This document shows, in pieces, positions 35,994 through 45,314 of a DNA stretch of 64,000 bases. The notes beneath the pieces are model-generated. The model searched no databases, was not told the DNA's origin, and worked only from the letters and a program-made list of their open reading frames with translations. The stretch comes from Eubacteriaceae bacterium ES3 (GTDB lineage: Bacteria > Bacillota > Clostridia > Eubacteriales > Eubacteriaceae): positions 2,040,680 through 2,104,679 of the forward strand of contig CP130741.1 in NCBI GenBank assembly GCA_030586155.1, in the 5' to 3' direction. The position numbers and the translations under genes were made by a program. Position 1 is the stretch's first letter, and every line of letters starts with the position of its first letter.

Positions 35994-37048
35994 TGGAAGC
36001 GGATCTCCTTTCTTTTTTCAGTAAAAATCAGATTTCTCTGAACAAAATAACTAATAATAAATAAACTGCTATCCACGAATATTTTTAGAATACTCAAATG
36101 TATCGTGAAAATACTCAAACTGCTGACAAAAAACCAGCTCAAAAACATTTGTGAAGTAAAGAGAATCATATACTTCAGCAATTCTTTTCCTTTGTGTTCT
36201 GCTGACCTAAAAACCCAGTGCTTATTTATCAAAAAATTAATACCTCCAGAAATAATTCGTGCCATAATTGTTGCAGCCAAAATGCCAGTTGACGACGTCG
36301 TAAATGCGAAAACCATAAACAATGCAAATAGCGAATTATCAATGATTGCTGAAATCAGCGAAGATAAACTGAATTTTAAAATATTAAAATAAATTCTTGC
36401 AGAGTCCTTGATTGCATGAAAATGTGAAGATTTGTTTTCATCGATATAGACTGTTTCAATGGGAACTTCTCTTATTTCATATTGGGCTCTGCCAGCTTCC
36501 ATCAGAAAATTCATTTCATATTCATAACGATCTCCTGGTACAGCTAATGCAATTTTTGCCATTTTGGCTGGAATTCCTCTTAGTCCCGTCTGGGTATCCC
36601 TACATTTTCGACCAGTGCTCAAAAGATATGCCAGTGAAGTAATTCGATTGCCCCATCGACTTTTAAACGGCACCTGTTTTCCGCTAAAATTTCGTGACCC
36701 CAAAATAATCTGGTCACCGCTCTTCACAAGTTCATCAGCGATTTTTTCGATATCATCCGGTTTATGCTGTCCGTCAGAATCAGCCGTTACAACACCGCAA
36801 GTTTCTGGATACTTTTGCATAGCAAAAGCAATCCCTGTTTTTAGAGCTGCCCCTTTTCCCCTATTTTCCAGATGCTGACAAAAATTAACATGGACTTTTT
36901 TCTTGATTATATCAAAGATGACTTCACTTTCGACTCCACTACCATCATCCACAACGACCATATTAAAATTTTTTTCTATTAATTCATCAACTAATATAAC
37001 TAGGCGTTTATCGGGTTTATAGGCAGGAATAATCACTATCGGTCTCAT
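35990..37048 (-). CDS. Family 2 glycosyltransferase fused to a GtrA-like membrane domain
   Basis: 352 residues. GT2 part (1-220): VIIPAYKPDKRLVILVDELIE, VVVDDGSG, TADSDGQHKPDDI (DxD-like), RWGNRITSLAYLLSTGRKCRDTQTGLRG. C-terminal 120 residues form four helices of the GtrA type (SALIDNSLFALFM-like, ARIISGGINFLINKHWVFRS, FFVSSLSIF, SYFVQRNLIF). Such fusions charge undecaprenyl phosphate with a sugar and flip it. Heads the operon with the NAGPA-type protein. Confidence 0.9.
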   Translation of the reverse strand: MRPIVIIPAYKPDKRLVILVDELIEKNFNMVVVDDGSGVESEVIFDIIKKKVHVNFCQHLENRGKGAALKTGIAFAMQKYPETCGVVTADSDGQHKPDDIEKIADELVKSGDQIILGSRNFSGKQVPFKSRWGNRITSLAYLLSTGRKCRDTQTGLRGIPAKMAKIALAVPGDRYEYEMNFLMEAGRAQYEIREVPIETVYIDENKSSHFHAIKDSARIYFNILKFSLSSLISAIIDNSLFALFMVFAFTTSSTGILAATIMARIISGGINFLINKHWVFRSAEHKGKELLKYMILFTSQMFLSWFFVSSLSIFTIHLSILKIFVDSSLFIISYFVQRNLIFTEKRKEIRFH

Positions 37049-37183
37049 TATTACGACCTCCTGGTATTTTTTATTATTAACATCATAGCTCCATAATGTG
37101 ACTGATAAGTGATTGTATCTTGAATTTGTTCCGGTTGAAGAAAGTATTAAGTTTCCTAGTTCGTATTACCTTTAAAATGAACC

Positions 37184-37234
37184 TAAAAAAACAATGAGCT
37201 ACGTTTTGTTAAGTAAACACAACGTCTCTCATTG
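37184..37234 (-). terminator. Intrinsic terminator of the RelA/SpoT-domain gene
   Basis: On the minus strand CAATGAG and ACGTT pair with AACGT and CTCATTG, followed by seven T. It lies 75 bases after the stop at 37309. Confidence 0.85.
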
Positions 37235-37308
37235 CCTCCTCGAAATATTAACCTGTCTAAAATTTAGCATTCAATATGCAATATGTATCCTTGAAAATCA
37301 GCCTTAAC

Positions 37309-38298
37309 TTAATCAACAATGTCATTTTGGAATCTTGACAAATGCTCAAAAGGCAGAATTTGCCGACCTCGAAAAAGTCCGCAACCATCATTAATCAGAG
37401 AGTTATTCATAGCCGAAAACATATTGACATCTAATTTAGACAATTCCAGCTGCTGTAAGGCGATTCCTCTTTCATAGGCATCATCAAAATAAATATTTTC
37501 CCCTACAGGAATGGCATCCCGTCTAGCTCTTTCACTTTCCTGACGTTTTTCATAACCCAAATGATTTGCTGGTCCAATTTCGGCAAAATCATCCATTTCT
37601 TTAGTCCGCAGTTGAACTTCCACATAGCAACGAGCAATAATATCATAAAAAGTTATATGCAAAGACTGATAACCGTTCGACTCGGAATTGACAATATAGT
37701 CTCGATAATATGGCCTAACCGACTCATCCAATAAATGTGAATTTTCCTGTCCCGATAGTGCTGCTAACTCAGCTGAAAAACCTCTTTCTTCCAAAAATCC
37801 AGGCAATTGGTTAGCGACTTTATATAAATACTTTAATTCTTCTTCACTAATATTCTGCCCTTCTTTAAGATGACATTTTGGTAAAGATATCACAATTCTG
37901 TAGGCGATCAGATCGCGAAAACAACCCAAGGCACTTTTTAATTCCGGTAATGACGGATAATTGCCATGTTTAATATAATACTCATAAATATATTCGACTA
38001 TATAACCATTAAATTTCGACTCGGCACGGATTAACGACTTTATTCGTCCTTTAAAAGTAAAAGCCAGAAAATCGTAATCGGTAGCCATTAGTTTATAAAA
38101 CTCCCTTATTCGCTGCGATTGAGAAGTCAAGAAATCGTTATGTTGGAGAAGCTCAGCAATTTGAAGTAAAAAATTACAGTGCACCAGATCGATCTGATTA
38201 TGAGTCTCCTTTGCAGAATGTTTCAAATCTTCGGAATACCTTTGTAAAATCCTTAGGACTGTATCACCTGAATATAAATAATCATTTAATTTTTTCAT
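37309..38298 (-). CDS. RelA/SpoT-domain protein (putative nucleotide pyrophosphokinase)
   Basis: 329 residues, no HD hydrolase, TGS or ACT domain. The synthetase core shows FTFKGRIKSLIRAESKFNGY, CFRDLIAYRIVIS, SNGYQSLHITFYD and VEVQLRTKEMDDFAEIGPANHLGYE. A helical N-terminus of about 90 residues precedes it, longer than the usual small alarmone synthetases. It may make (p)ppGpp or pyrophosphorylate another target such as tRNA; the specificity cannot be read. Single gene with its own terminator. Confidence 0.82.
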   Translation of the reverse strand: MKKLNDYLYSGDTVLRILQRYSEDLKHSAKETHNQIDLVHCNFLLQIAELLQHNDFLTSQSQRIREFYKLMATDYDFLAFTFKGRIKSLIRAESKFNGYIVEYIYEYYIKHGNYPSLPELKSALGCFRDLIAYRIVISLPKCHLKEGQNISEEELKYLYKVANQLPGFLEERGFSAELAALSGQENSHLLDESVRPYYRDYIVNSESNGYQSLHITFYDIIARCYVEVQLRTKEMDDFAEIGPANHLGYEKRQESERARRDAIPVGENIYFDDAYERGIALQQLELSKLDVNMFSAMNNSLINDGCGLFRGRQILPFEHLSRFQNDIVD

Positions 38299-38424
38299 TT
38301 AACTTATTGCATCAAATTATTGATGCTATCCTTTCATGTCTTATGTCTACGTTACATATTGTCATTTTTCATGCTATAATTATAGTCTAAACAAGATATT
38401 TTTCAATTTAGAAAGAAGATATTT

Positions 38425-38925
38425 ATGGAAAAAATAATCATTAACGACCTGATGCAAAGAGGCCACTACTACCTGACCGAACCTTGCGGTAAAAATTTCC
38501 ATCCAGAGTTTAAACCTGAGCTAACCCCAAAGGAACTCTTAGAACTTGGAATCTTCGGGGGAAAATACATGACAGACTGCCAGCGTGAATTTCCTGATGA
38601 CTGGTTTTCTAAAGCTAAACTTTCACCCGCTTTTAAAAATATCTCATTGAATTACTTTGGTGTCGATGCTTCACTCCCATTAAGTGTCTGGCAAAAAAAG
38701 GGCTGGATTCACCCAGCTGATCCCCGCGGCTGGTTTCAATGGTACTGTCGCTATTATCTGGGAAGACGCTTTCCCGAAGAGGACCTAAGACAAATTAAGC
38801 GCTGGAAGGCCATCCGTCGTCACGCCGGTGCAATTCGCAAAAACTGTGTTCCTTTTGATATGAATTGTCGTAAAAAACAACGACAAGTCCTCCTTCACTG
38901 GGCTTATGATTCCCGGAAATTCTAG
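38425..38925 (+). CDS. Conserved protein of unknown function, 166 residues
   Basis: Starts at an ATG with GAAAGAAGAT upstream. The chain is basic and aromatic-rich: YLTEPCGKNFHPEFKPELTPKELLELGIFGGKYMTDC, then FPDDWF, WQKKGWIHPADPRGWFQWYCRYYLGRR and a basic tail RHAGAIRKNCVPFDMNCRKKQRQVLLHWAYDSRKF. I have the impression of a conserved bacterial-plus-fungal family but cannot name it. No membrane segment. Confidence 0.7.
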   Translation: MEKIIINDLMQRGHYYLTEPCGKNFHPEFKPELTPKELLELGIFGGKYMTDCQREFPDDWFSKAKLSPAFKNISLNYFGVDASLPLSVWQKKGWIHPADPRGWFQWYCRYYLGRRFPEEDLRQIKRWKAIRRHAGAIRKNCVPFDMNCRKKQRQVLLHWAYDSRKF

Positions 38926-39136
38926 CTTTCACTTTAAGAAAATTTAGTATAATTGAGCATTCCCTAGCAGTATATCACATTATTTTACATGACGATACCA
39001 TATATTCAGTTCCGATTCTTTTCTGGGAAGCAATGTAAGCAGGTATCCATTAGGATAAAGGACTCGCAATTTCAATATTAATCGGTTAAAATGATTATTA
39101 TACAACTAACTCTTATTTTTATTTAAGGAGATATTT

Positions 39137-39682
39137 ATGTTAAAATATAAAACCATCACACTCGGTATCACCGCCTGCAGTCCGGCTATAAAAGCACTTG
39201 ACCTAATTACAGAATTACGGAAACTTGGGGCTTGTGTTCATGTAATTATGACTCCAAATGCCGTTAATTTTGTCTCGCCGCTGCTTATTCAGCGAGAAGC
39301 CGGGACACCCGTATTAATCGAACAGTTTGAACTCCCAAAAGTTTATGATTCTAATCATCAATCAATAGCCGCTCAATCCAACTTATTTTTGATTGCACCT
39401 GCTTCAGCAAATATTCTCGGTAAAGCGGCTAATGGTATAGCCGATAATTTGCTTTCAAGTAAGGTTCTTTCTGCTAAATCACCGATTATGATTGCAACCC
39501 ACATCAACCCTGCCATGTACAGCAAAAAAAGTGTCCAACGAAACGTAACTCAGTTAAAAGAGGACGGCTTTATCTTTGTCGAACATCCTGATGAAAATAT
39601 CAAATACGAGAGTTTATTTCCCGGGGTTGAAGCAATCATCAAAGCAGTCGTCAATGAATTGTCTCCCCAAACTCAATTATAA
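39137..39682 (+). CDS. Flavoprotein of the HFCD family (CoaC/UbiX-like decarboxylase fold)
   Basis: 181 residues; AAGGAG before the ATG. ITLGITACSPAIKALDLITELRKLGACVHVIMTPNAVNFV is the FMN fold, SNHQSIAAQSNLFLIAPASANILGKAANGIADNLLSS has the active-site His and the PASANxxGKxAxGIADNLL block. The PAMN motif of phosphopantothenoylcysteine decarboxylase appears as PAMY (NPAMYSKK), and no CoaB synthetase domain follows. It may be a dedicated decarboxylase on another cysteine-containing substrate. Confidence 0.85.
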   Translation: MLKYKTITLGITACSPAIKALDLITELRKLGACVHVIMTPNAVNFVSPLLIQREAGTPVLIEQFELPKVYDSNHQSIAAQSNLFLIAPASANILGKAANGIADNLLSSKVLSAKSPIMIATHINPAMYSKKSVQRNVTQLKEDGFIFVEHPDENIKYESLFPGVEAIIKAVVNELSPQTQL

Positions 39683-39838
39683 AAGTAAGCTATAAATTAA
39701 TTGCTTAATTATTTTTGCTTGATTAACAATCTTTATTTTGAAAGGAGAATGGAATACAGTTATATTTAGTAGTGGACCAACTGGTCGTCAATCAACTATA
39801 TCTGCGGTCTTTGTTTATGATTAAAAAGGAGGAATTAA

Positions 39839-41308
39839 GTGAATTTTATGAGAACGTTATCTATTTCTGTTTTAGCACTTTTAATGATCTTTTCCGGTTC
39901 AACCGTTTGGGCTATCGATACTAACGAAGAAAGTTCGTCCCCCAATGTTACTTACGCAACTCATATCGAGAATTCTGGCTGGCAAAATGCTGTCACCGAT
40001 GGTGCAATTTCTGGCACCGTTGGCGAGAGTCTTCGCCTCGAAGCTATTACGATTGAAAGTAGCATTGAGGGTGTTGACATAAACTATGAAACTCATATTC
40101 AAAATTTAGGCTGGGAATCAGAATACGGAACATCAATCATTTCTAATGGTGACGTATCCGGTACCGAGGGTGAAGGTCTTCGTCTTGAAGCCATTATGAT
40201 TAATCTGTCTGGTGAAAATGCCGATCAATATGATGTTTATTATGAGGTCCATGCTCAAAACTTCGGCTGGCTCGGCTGGGCTAAAAACGGCCAACCAGCT
40301 GGAACCTCAGCATTTGGATACCGTTTAGAAGGTATAAGAATTCTAATCTTACCTTCTGGCTCTGATGCACCTGGTGACACCGAAAATGCCTATGTGCGAC
40401 GCGAATTTACAGACATGGAAGAAGCTCAGACCTATTTAAAACAAATGACCAACTCAAGCTATGAAGAGTATACTTACCAGGGATACGATTCATCAAAAGG
40501 CTATGAATTTGTCTGTCAATCAACCGGCTCACAACCACATTCATTCGTCGTATCACCCAAAGGTAGCGTTTATGATCCCCTAGGCAAATATTATCGTGTG
40601 AAAATAGTTGGCGATGAAACACTGCCTTATGTTTGCAGCAGCGACGAAGCAAGTATTTATCTGGCAGAATTTTTGTCATCTTACAGTGACGGCACTTACG
40701 AAGAATTTACTTATCAGGGATATGATGAAAGCAAAGGTTACAGCTTTTTGGGAATCATAACTGGGGCTCAAGAAAGACCTTATTATGTATCTCCTGCTGG
40801 CAGCATTTATGATGGATTCAAAAATGAATACATCGTTGCAATTGTTGGCGACGAAACTTTACCTGCAATAGTTGACTCAACTGAAGCAGTACAGTACCTC
40901 AGCGATTTTTTTAATGACTCCACTTATGAGTCATTTTCTTATCAGAGTTATGACGAATCCAATGGATATGTTATTCTGGCGAAAAATGCTGACGAAGAAC
41001 ATCTTTACTATGTTTCTCCCATTGGAAGTATCTTTGATATAACACACAACCGCTTTGTTTATTATATCGCTACGGGACAAACCGTCTCACTTGAAACCGA
41101 TCAGGACCGCATTGAATATTTAAACGCCTATTTAAAATCCTGTTATGAATATGTACCAGGAATTACGACTAAATGTATCGGTTGGGAGTCTGAATCCGGA
41201 CGTGTTATTTACGGAAGCCAAGAGCGAAATGGTGTTCTTCATGATGCCTACGAATATGTTGTTTATAACAATGGCAACATCAAACTTAACTATGCTCCGG
41301 TCGGCTGA
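39839..41308 (+). CDS. Secreted ChW-repeat surface protein with three further tandem repeats
   Basis: 489 residues from a GTG with AAGGAGG 7 bases upstream. A signal peptide is clear (LSISVLALLMIFSGSTVWA). Residues about 38-180 hold three ChW repeats, each with the pattern (T/V)HxQNxGW...GTxGExLRLEAI. Then come three repeats of about 90 residues, each with YEEYTYQGYDSSKGYEF followed by a VSPxGSxYD motif, separated by VGDETLP. ChW modules are a clostridial surface feature, perhaps for binding sugars or proteins. The second repeat type was not recognised. Confidence 0.85.
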   Translation: MNFMRTLSISVLALLMIFSGSTVWAIDTNEESSSPNVTYATHIENSGWQNAVTDGAISGTVGESLRLEAITIESSIEGVDINYETHIQNLGWESEYGTSIISNGDVSGTEGEGLRLEAIMINLSGENADQYDVYYEVHAQNFGWLGWAKNGQPAGTSAFGYRLEGIRILILPSGSDAPGDTENAYVRREFTDMEEAQTYLKQMTNSSYEEYTYQGYDSSKGYEFVCQSTGSQPHSFVVSPKGSVYDPLGKYYRVKIVGDETLPYVCSSDEASIYLAEFLSSYSDGTYEEFTYQGYDESKGYSFLGIITGAQERPYYVSPAGSIYDGFKNEYIVAIVGDETLPAIVDSTEAVQYLSDFFNDSTYESFSYQSYDESNGYVILAKNADEEHLYYVSPIGSIFDITHNRFVYYIATGQTVSLETDQDRIEYLNAYLKSCYEYVPGITTKCIGWESESGRVIYGSQERNGVLHDAYEYVVYNNGNIKLNYAPVG

Positions 41309-41350
41309 TACATCCAGATTGGACAACTAAGGCTACAAAATAAATTGTTT

Positions 41351-41399
41351 AACCCGTATGCTAATTATCAGCGAATGAGCTGATAAAACATACGGGTTA
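41351..41399. terminator. Terminator after the ChW-repeat gene
   Basis: AACCCGTATG pairs with CATACGGGTT, enclosing TTATCAGC/GCTGATAA as an inner stem. The T-rich tail is on the plus strand and it also faces the convergent reductase gene. Confidence 0.75.
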
Positions 41400-41419
41400 T
41401 ATTCTTTTTATTATTTTAT

Positions 41420-42295
41420 TCAGGCACTTTTTTGCACCGATAAACTGCGAATATATTCAATTGCCTCTGTTCCAGCCTTTGCACCTTCGTATACCGCTTT
41501 TGAAATTTGAAGCAAACCGCCAGTACAATCACCGGCTGCAAATACTCCTGGAATATTAGTTGCCATATTTTCATCAGTCAAAACTAGTCTGTCCGCGGTT
41601 GCAACCCCAAGTTTAACAGCCAGATCAGCACTTCCTGCTACACCAAGAGCAACGAAAAAGCCTGATAGTGAAAGCGACGTTCCATCATCAAAAACAACCG
41701 ATTCAAGCGACACATCGCCCTCCAGAAAACTTATCTTTCTTTTGTTGATTTTAATATTGTCAGGAATTATTGTAGTCGGTTCTTTTCCGTTTGTTAGAAT
41801 AGTAACCGAGCGGGCAACAGAAACAAGTTCCAATGCTTCGTGCACCGCATAATCGCCTGTTCCTAAAACAGCAACGTCATTTCCCCGATGAAAAAAACCA
41901 TCACAGGCAGCACAATAACTTACTCCCCGGCCTTCAAATTCCAATAAATTCTCTACTCTTGGCTTTGCTCTCGATGAACCAGTTGCCAGAATAATACTGT
42001 CTGCAGCATATTCATTATTTTTGGTTTGAACGATTTTTTTACTTCCATATGTAAAACTAAGCACCTCATCAGTTATCACCTGAGCTCCAAGCCTTTTAAT
42101 ATTTTTTATCCCATTATTGACCAGAGTTTTTCCAGCAACTGGCTCTCCAAAACCATAGTAGTTTTCTATTTCTGTTGCCTTTTCCAATGCCCCGAAGTCT
42201 TTTCCGATAATCGTTGTATCAATTCCCGCTCTTGTAGTATAGAGACCTGCTGAAATACCGGCTGGTCCATTTCCTATTATGATAACATTTGACAT
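41420..42295 (-). CDS. Thioredoxin reductase-like NAD(P)/FAD oxidoreductase
   Basis: 291 residues from the ATG at 42295 (AAGGTGG upstream). FAD loop IIIGNGPAGISAGLYTTRAGIDTTIIG, redox-active CAACDGFFHRGN, NAD(P) loop VAVLGTGDYAVHEALEL and the C-terminal FAD block VFAAGDCTGG. The single CxxC in the NAD domain is that of low-molecular-weight thioredoxin reductases. Its partner is not in the window, so a ferredoxin-dependent or other flavin disulfide reductase is possible. Confidence 0.88.
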   Translation of the reverse strand: MSNVIIIGNGPAGISAGLYTTRAGIDTTIIGKDFGALEKATEIENYYGFGEPVAGKTLVNNGIKNIKRLGAQVITDEVLSFTYGSKKIVQTKNNEYAADSIILATGSSRAKPRVENLLEFEGRGVSYCAACDGFFHRGNDVAVLGTGDYAVHEALELVSVARSVTILTNGKEPTTIIPDNIKINKRKISFLEGDVSLESVVFDDGTSLSLSGFFVALGVAGSADLAVKLGVATADRLVLTDENMATNIPGVFAAGDCTGGLLQISKAVYEGAKAGTEAIEYIRSLSVQKSA

Positions 42296-42471
42296 ATTGA
42301 TTACCACCTTTTTAAATGTATTTAATATTGATAGTATAACAATTCATTAATTTGTATTCTGTGATGATGTCACAGAGCTAAAAGGCAGCTAGAGTTAAAA
42401 CTTCTTAGAATTCCGTATAAAATCACTTAAATATTATCACTAACTTGGAACCAAGAGGAGAAAACATTGAA

Positions 42472-42498
42472 GAAAGAAAAAGGAGAATTTCGCTCCTT
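42472..42498 (-). terminator. Terminator of the 4Fe-4S protein gene cluster
   Basis: On the minus strand AAGGAG pairs with CTCCTT around CGAAATT, then TTTCTTTC. It is about 80 bases after the stop at 42580. Confidence 0.6.
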
Positions 42499-42579
42499 AG
42501 AAAAATAGGAATTGAGAACGGAGCAATAGTTTTATTCGTTGCTTCCGAAAAGATCAGATACTGCTTCATTTTTTTTTAT

Positions 42580-43851
42580 TTACTTTTTTGACCATAATAA
42601 CTTATCCAAATAAATTGATTTGAACTGTTTACTGGCCAAAATCTGTTTGATGGGAGGCAATTTTAGAATCACACCAAATACTGCTGCCATTGCACGATGG
42701 CTGGCAAACGCCTGATTATCAAAAATAAGATTTTGAAGTGTTCCTTTTTCAATGGCCTGTAGCACAAACCGATGCGTGCTGTTGACAGGGGTGATAACTT
42801 GTATCTCTCTTCGTTCTAAATGAATAGCCTTTTTCGGACAACTTCTGACACAAATGCCGCAACCTAAACAAATACCTTGATCTACCTCAGCTATATCCTT
42901 CCCCTCTTGCTTATTCTTCATGGCAATTGCCAACACTGGACAGACTTTTTCGCATTTACCACACCCGATACACTCCTCTGAAATAACAGGTATATAATTG
43001 GTAGTGGCCACAGGCTGCATGGGACTAAACTTTCTTGCGGCCTGTAAGGCTTCACAGCAACAACCACAACAATTGCAGATAAATGCTGGATGTTCCCGCA
43101 CATTTTCTCCCATTTGTACCAGATTGGCAGCATAAGAACGTTCCAGCACATCCATTGCCTCAACTTTGTCAATTAACCTGGCATGCTGACCATTATCTGC
43201 CAGAGAGCGGGCAACATTCCCAAAAGTAAGACAAACATCTAAGGGAGCATCAATCTCACATGAATGTCCTGTGTGTAACATTTTATGTCGACAGTAACAA
43301 GTTCCGAGTCCAATATGAGTGGCTTCTTCAACTATATGACTGGCCTTTTCATAATCTAAAATATGAATGGTGTGTTCCGTTGTCAGAACAGGTTCCTGAA
43401 CATAAACCCGACCAAGAAATGTTTCAGTTGCGTAAAAAAGATCTTTAACAAAGTCTTCTTCAACATTCATATACTGATAATATAACTCACTTAAATACTT
43501 CTGATTTATATCTCCTCTTGTACGCATCAAAGCAAACTCAATAAAACCAGCCATCGGAGGTGGCATTACAAATTGCCGTTGGCCTTCATAAAAGGAATCT
43601 ACCAGCAGTGCTTTCTCGCACAGACGCTCCAAAAACACTTCGGCTTCCAGCTCACTGATATTCCAGATTTTGCCAGCTTTCTTTGCCGTAAATGGACGAA
43701 CAGGCAACAATGCAACTTTTTTTGCTTCCTCTTGTGTATACAAAACCTGCAATATTTTATACAAGCTTTCTGTGGGTGGGGCGCCCTGGGTAAACCAGTT
43801 AATTCTTTCTTCAAGATTCTTATATGCATCTTTACTCGTTATATGTCCCAT
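42580..43851 (-). CDS. 4Fe-4S dicluster protein with winged-helix-like N-terminus
   Basis: 423 residues. The C-terminal half has two classic cluster motifs, CIGCGKCEKVCPVLAI and CLGCGICVRSCPKKAI, and before them CYCRHKMLHTGHSC and CNCCGCCCEALQAARKF, two more cysteine-rich sites. The N-terminus (TESLYKILQVLYTQEEAKKVALLPVRPFTAKKAGKIW) is helical and HTH-like. This family of anaerobic electron carriers or sensors often sits by reductases. Read upstream-to-downstream with the pyridoxamine-oxidase-like gene; the partner enzyme is unknown. Confidence 0.8.
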   Translation of the reverse strand: MGHITSKDAYKNLEERINWFTQGAPPTESLYKILQVLYTQEEAKKVALLPVRPFTAKKAGKIWNISELEAEVFLERLCEKALLVDSFYEGQRQFVMPPPMAGFIEFALMRTRGDINQKYLSELYYQYMNVEEDFVKDLFYATETFLGRVYVQEPVLTTEHTIHILDYEKASHIVEEATHIGLGTCYCRHKMLHTGHSCEIDAPLDVCLTFGNVARSLADNGQHARLIDKVEAMDVLERSYAANLVQMGENVREHPAFICNCCGCCCEALQAARKFSPMQPVATTNYIPVISEECIGCGKCEKVCPVLAIAMKNKQEGKDIAEVDQGICLGCGICVRSCPKKAIHLERREIQVITPVNSTHRFVLQAIEKGTLQNLIFDNQAFASHRAMAAVFGVILKLPPIKQILASKQFKSIYLDKLLWSKK

Positions 43852-43888
43852 TAAATTTCCTTTCCAATACCCGAACTCTCTTTCTTAT

Positions 43889-44365
43889 TTACTTTTCATT
43901 TACCAGCTTGCCAGTCATATGCTCAATTTCAATGGCAAAAAGCTGTGTGCGATCAAGAGCATGAGCGATTCCTTCTTCAACCTCTTCACGAGTCGGATAG
44001 TACTTCAAAGCAAGCTTGCGAACTTTATCTTCCTTGATTTCACTATCTTCAATAAGCTTTGCTCGACCAAAAACGATGACGCTGGTAACATTCCATTCCC
44101 AGGCCCCCTCTTTTTTAAAGCCGCTATCCCAAGTGGTAAAACAGACCTTATCACATTTTTTTATCGCCTCAAACTTATGTCCTTCTTTAGCGCCATGAAA
44201 ATAAATACGATTATCTTTTTCATCATAGTAAAAATTAATGGGCAGTGCGTATGGATAACCATTAGTCCCTATGACTGAAAAAGTTCCTCTTTTTTCCTCT
44301 AATAAGATCTTCCTGCATTCAGACTCTGATACAGCCTGTTTAAATCTTCTCATTTTATGAAACAT
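43889..44365 (-). CDS. Pyridoxamine-5'-phosphate-oxidase-like flavin protein (Nim type)
   Basis: 158 residues. FHKMRRFKQAVSESECRKILLEEKRGTFSVIGTNGYPYALPINFYYDEKDNRIYFHGAKEGHKFEAIKKCDKVCFTTW is the split-barrel flavin fold shared with nitroimidazole-resistance (Nim) proteins. It binds FMN or F420-like cofactors in relatives; here FMN is more likely. It belongs to the same minus-strand run as the 4Fe-4S protein. Confidence 0.85.
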   Translation of the reverse strand: MFHKMRRFKQAVSESECRKILLEEKRGTFSVIGTNGYPYALPINFYYDEKDNRIYFHGAKEGHKFEAIKKCDKVCFTTWDSGFKKEGAWEWNVTSVIVFGRAKLIEDSEIKEDKVRKLALKYYPTREEVEEGIAHALDRTQLFAIEIEHMTGKLVNEK

Positions 44366-44414
44366 TTTCTCGCCTCCTAAAAAATAATACGCTTAACCAT
44401 TCTTTTATATAGAT

Positions 44415-45314
44415 TTATTTTTCTTTATCCTCAGCTACAATCTCTTTGATTTTATTATTCAGGTCATTTTCATCTTTCATCATATGACCTTCTGGAAAAA
44501 TTGTTGTGAGATAATGCTGTGCAAATGGAAAACAGCACGATTCATAAGGCTTCATACCAGGTTTAATAAAACCAAATTCAAGATGATTGATTTGAATCTG
44601 ATCTGGATGAATATGTTGTGCACACTTCATTTCCATCGGATCAAAAATAAGTCCAAAGGGATCTTTTCCACTATTATTAAGTTCTCCGGAATAATCAATA
44701 GATAAATTCCCTTCAATCCAAAGCTTTTGATTCAAAAAGATACAATTGCTTCTATTCACATCAACGACTAAATCGATTTTAGTACTGCTTTTTTTACTTT
44801 CTATGTCACAGATAATATTTCCGTCATAAGAAGTCGTAAATACTGATTTGTTAAGTGTTTCCGGTAAAAACCCTTTTCCCGGATCATAATGAAAAGTATT
44901 GGATTCGTAATCACCAATCAACCAGGATATTAAGCCGTTATCCTTATTCCTGGCAATGATATACAACTCAAATCGAGAGCCCCAAAAAACACTGGTATGT
45001 ACATTGAAACACCCTATAATGGCACAATTTTTTCTTTCCGAATGATCAAATATCGAGATAGGTACCAGCTCGTAATTATCCGGCAGGTAATCTTTAACCA
45101 TTTCCTCAGTTATTTCGTATGCCAGAAAAAAGCTGTACGGTTCTACGACAAATCCCATATAATCATTATTTTTGATATTCAGATTAATAATAAAATTTTG
45201 CAGAAATTTCGGCAACTTCAATAATTTTTTTGCATTATTGGAAGTCTCCGCTATGCCATTAGGTGTAATCTTTTTCTCAGTATATTTAATAAATTGAAGG
45301 GTCTCTTTATTCAT
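44415..45314 (-). CDS. Unrecognised 299-residue protein, possibly acetoacetate-decarboxylase-like fold
   Basis: The ATG overlaps the last bases of the membrane protein gene, so the two are coupled. No family recognised with certainty. VEPYSFFLAYEITEEMVKDYLPDNYELVPISIFDHSERKNCAIIGCFNVH and FELYIIARNKDNGLISWLIGDY resemble the beta-rich acetoacetate decarboxylase/DUF2071 fold; a lysine nucleophile is not evident. Soluble. Confidence 0.6.
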   Translation of the reverse strand: MNKETLQFIKYTEKKITPNGIAETSNNAKKLLKLPKFLQNFIINLNIKNNDYMGFVVEPYSFFLAYEITEEMVKDYLPDNYELVPISIFDHSERKNCAIIGCFNVHTSVFWGSRFELYIIARNKDNGLISWLIGDYESNTFHYDPGKGFLPETLNKSVFTTSYDGNIICDIESKKSSTKIDLVVDVNRSNCIFLNQKLWIEGNLSIDYSGELNNSGKDPFGLIFDPMEMKCAQHIHPDQIQINHLEFGFIKPGMKPYESCCFPFAQHYLTTIFPEGHMMKDENDLNNKIKEIVAEDKEK

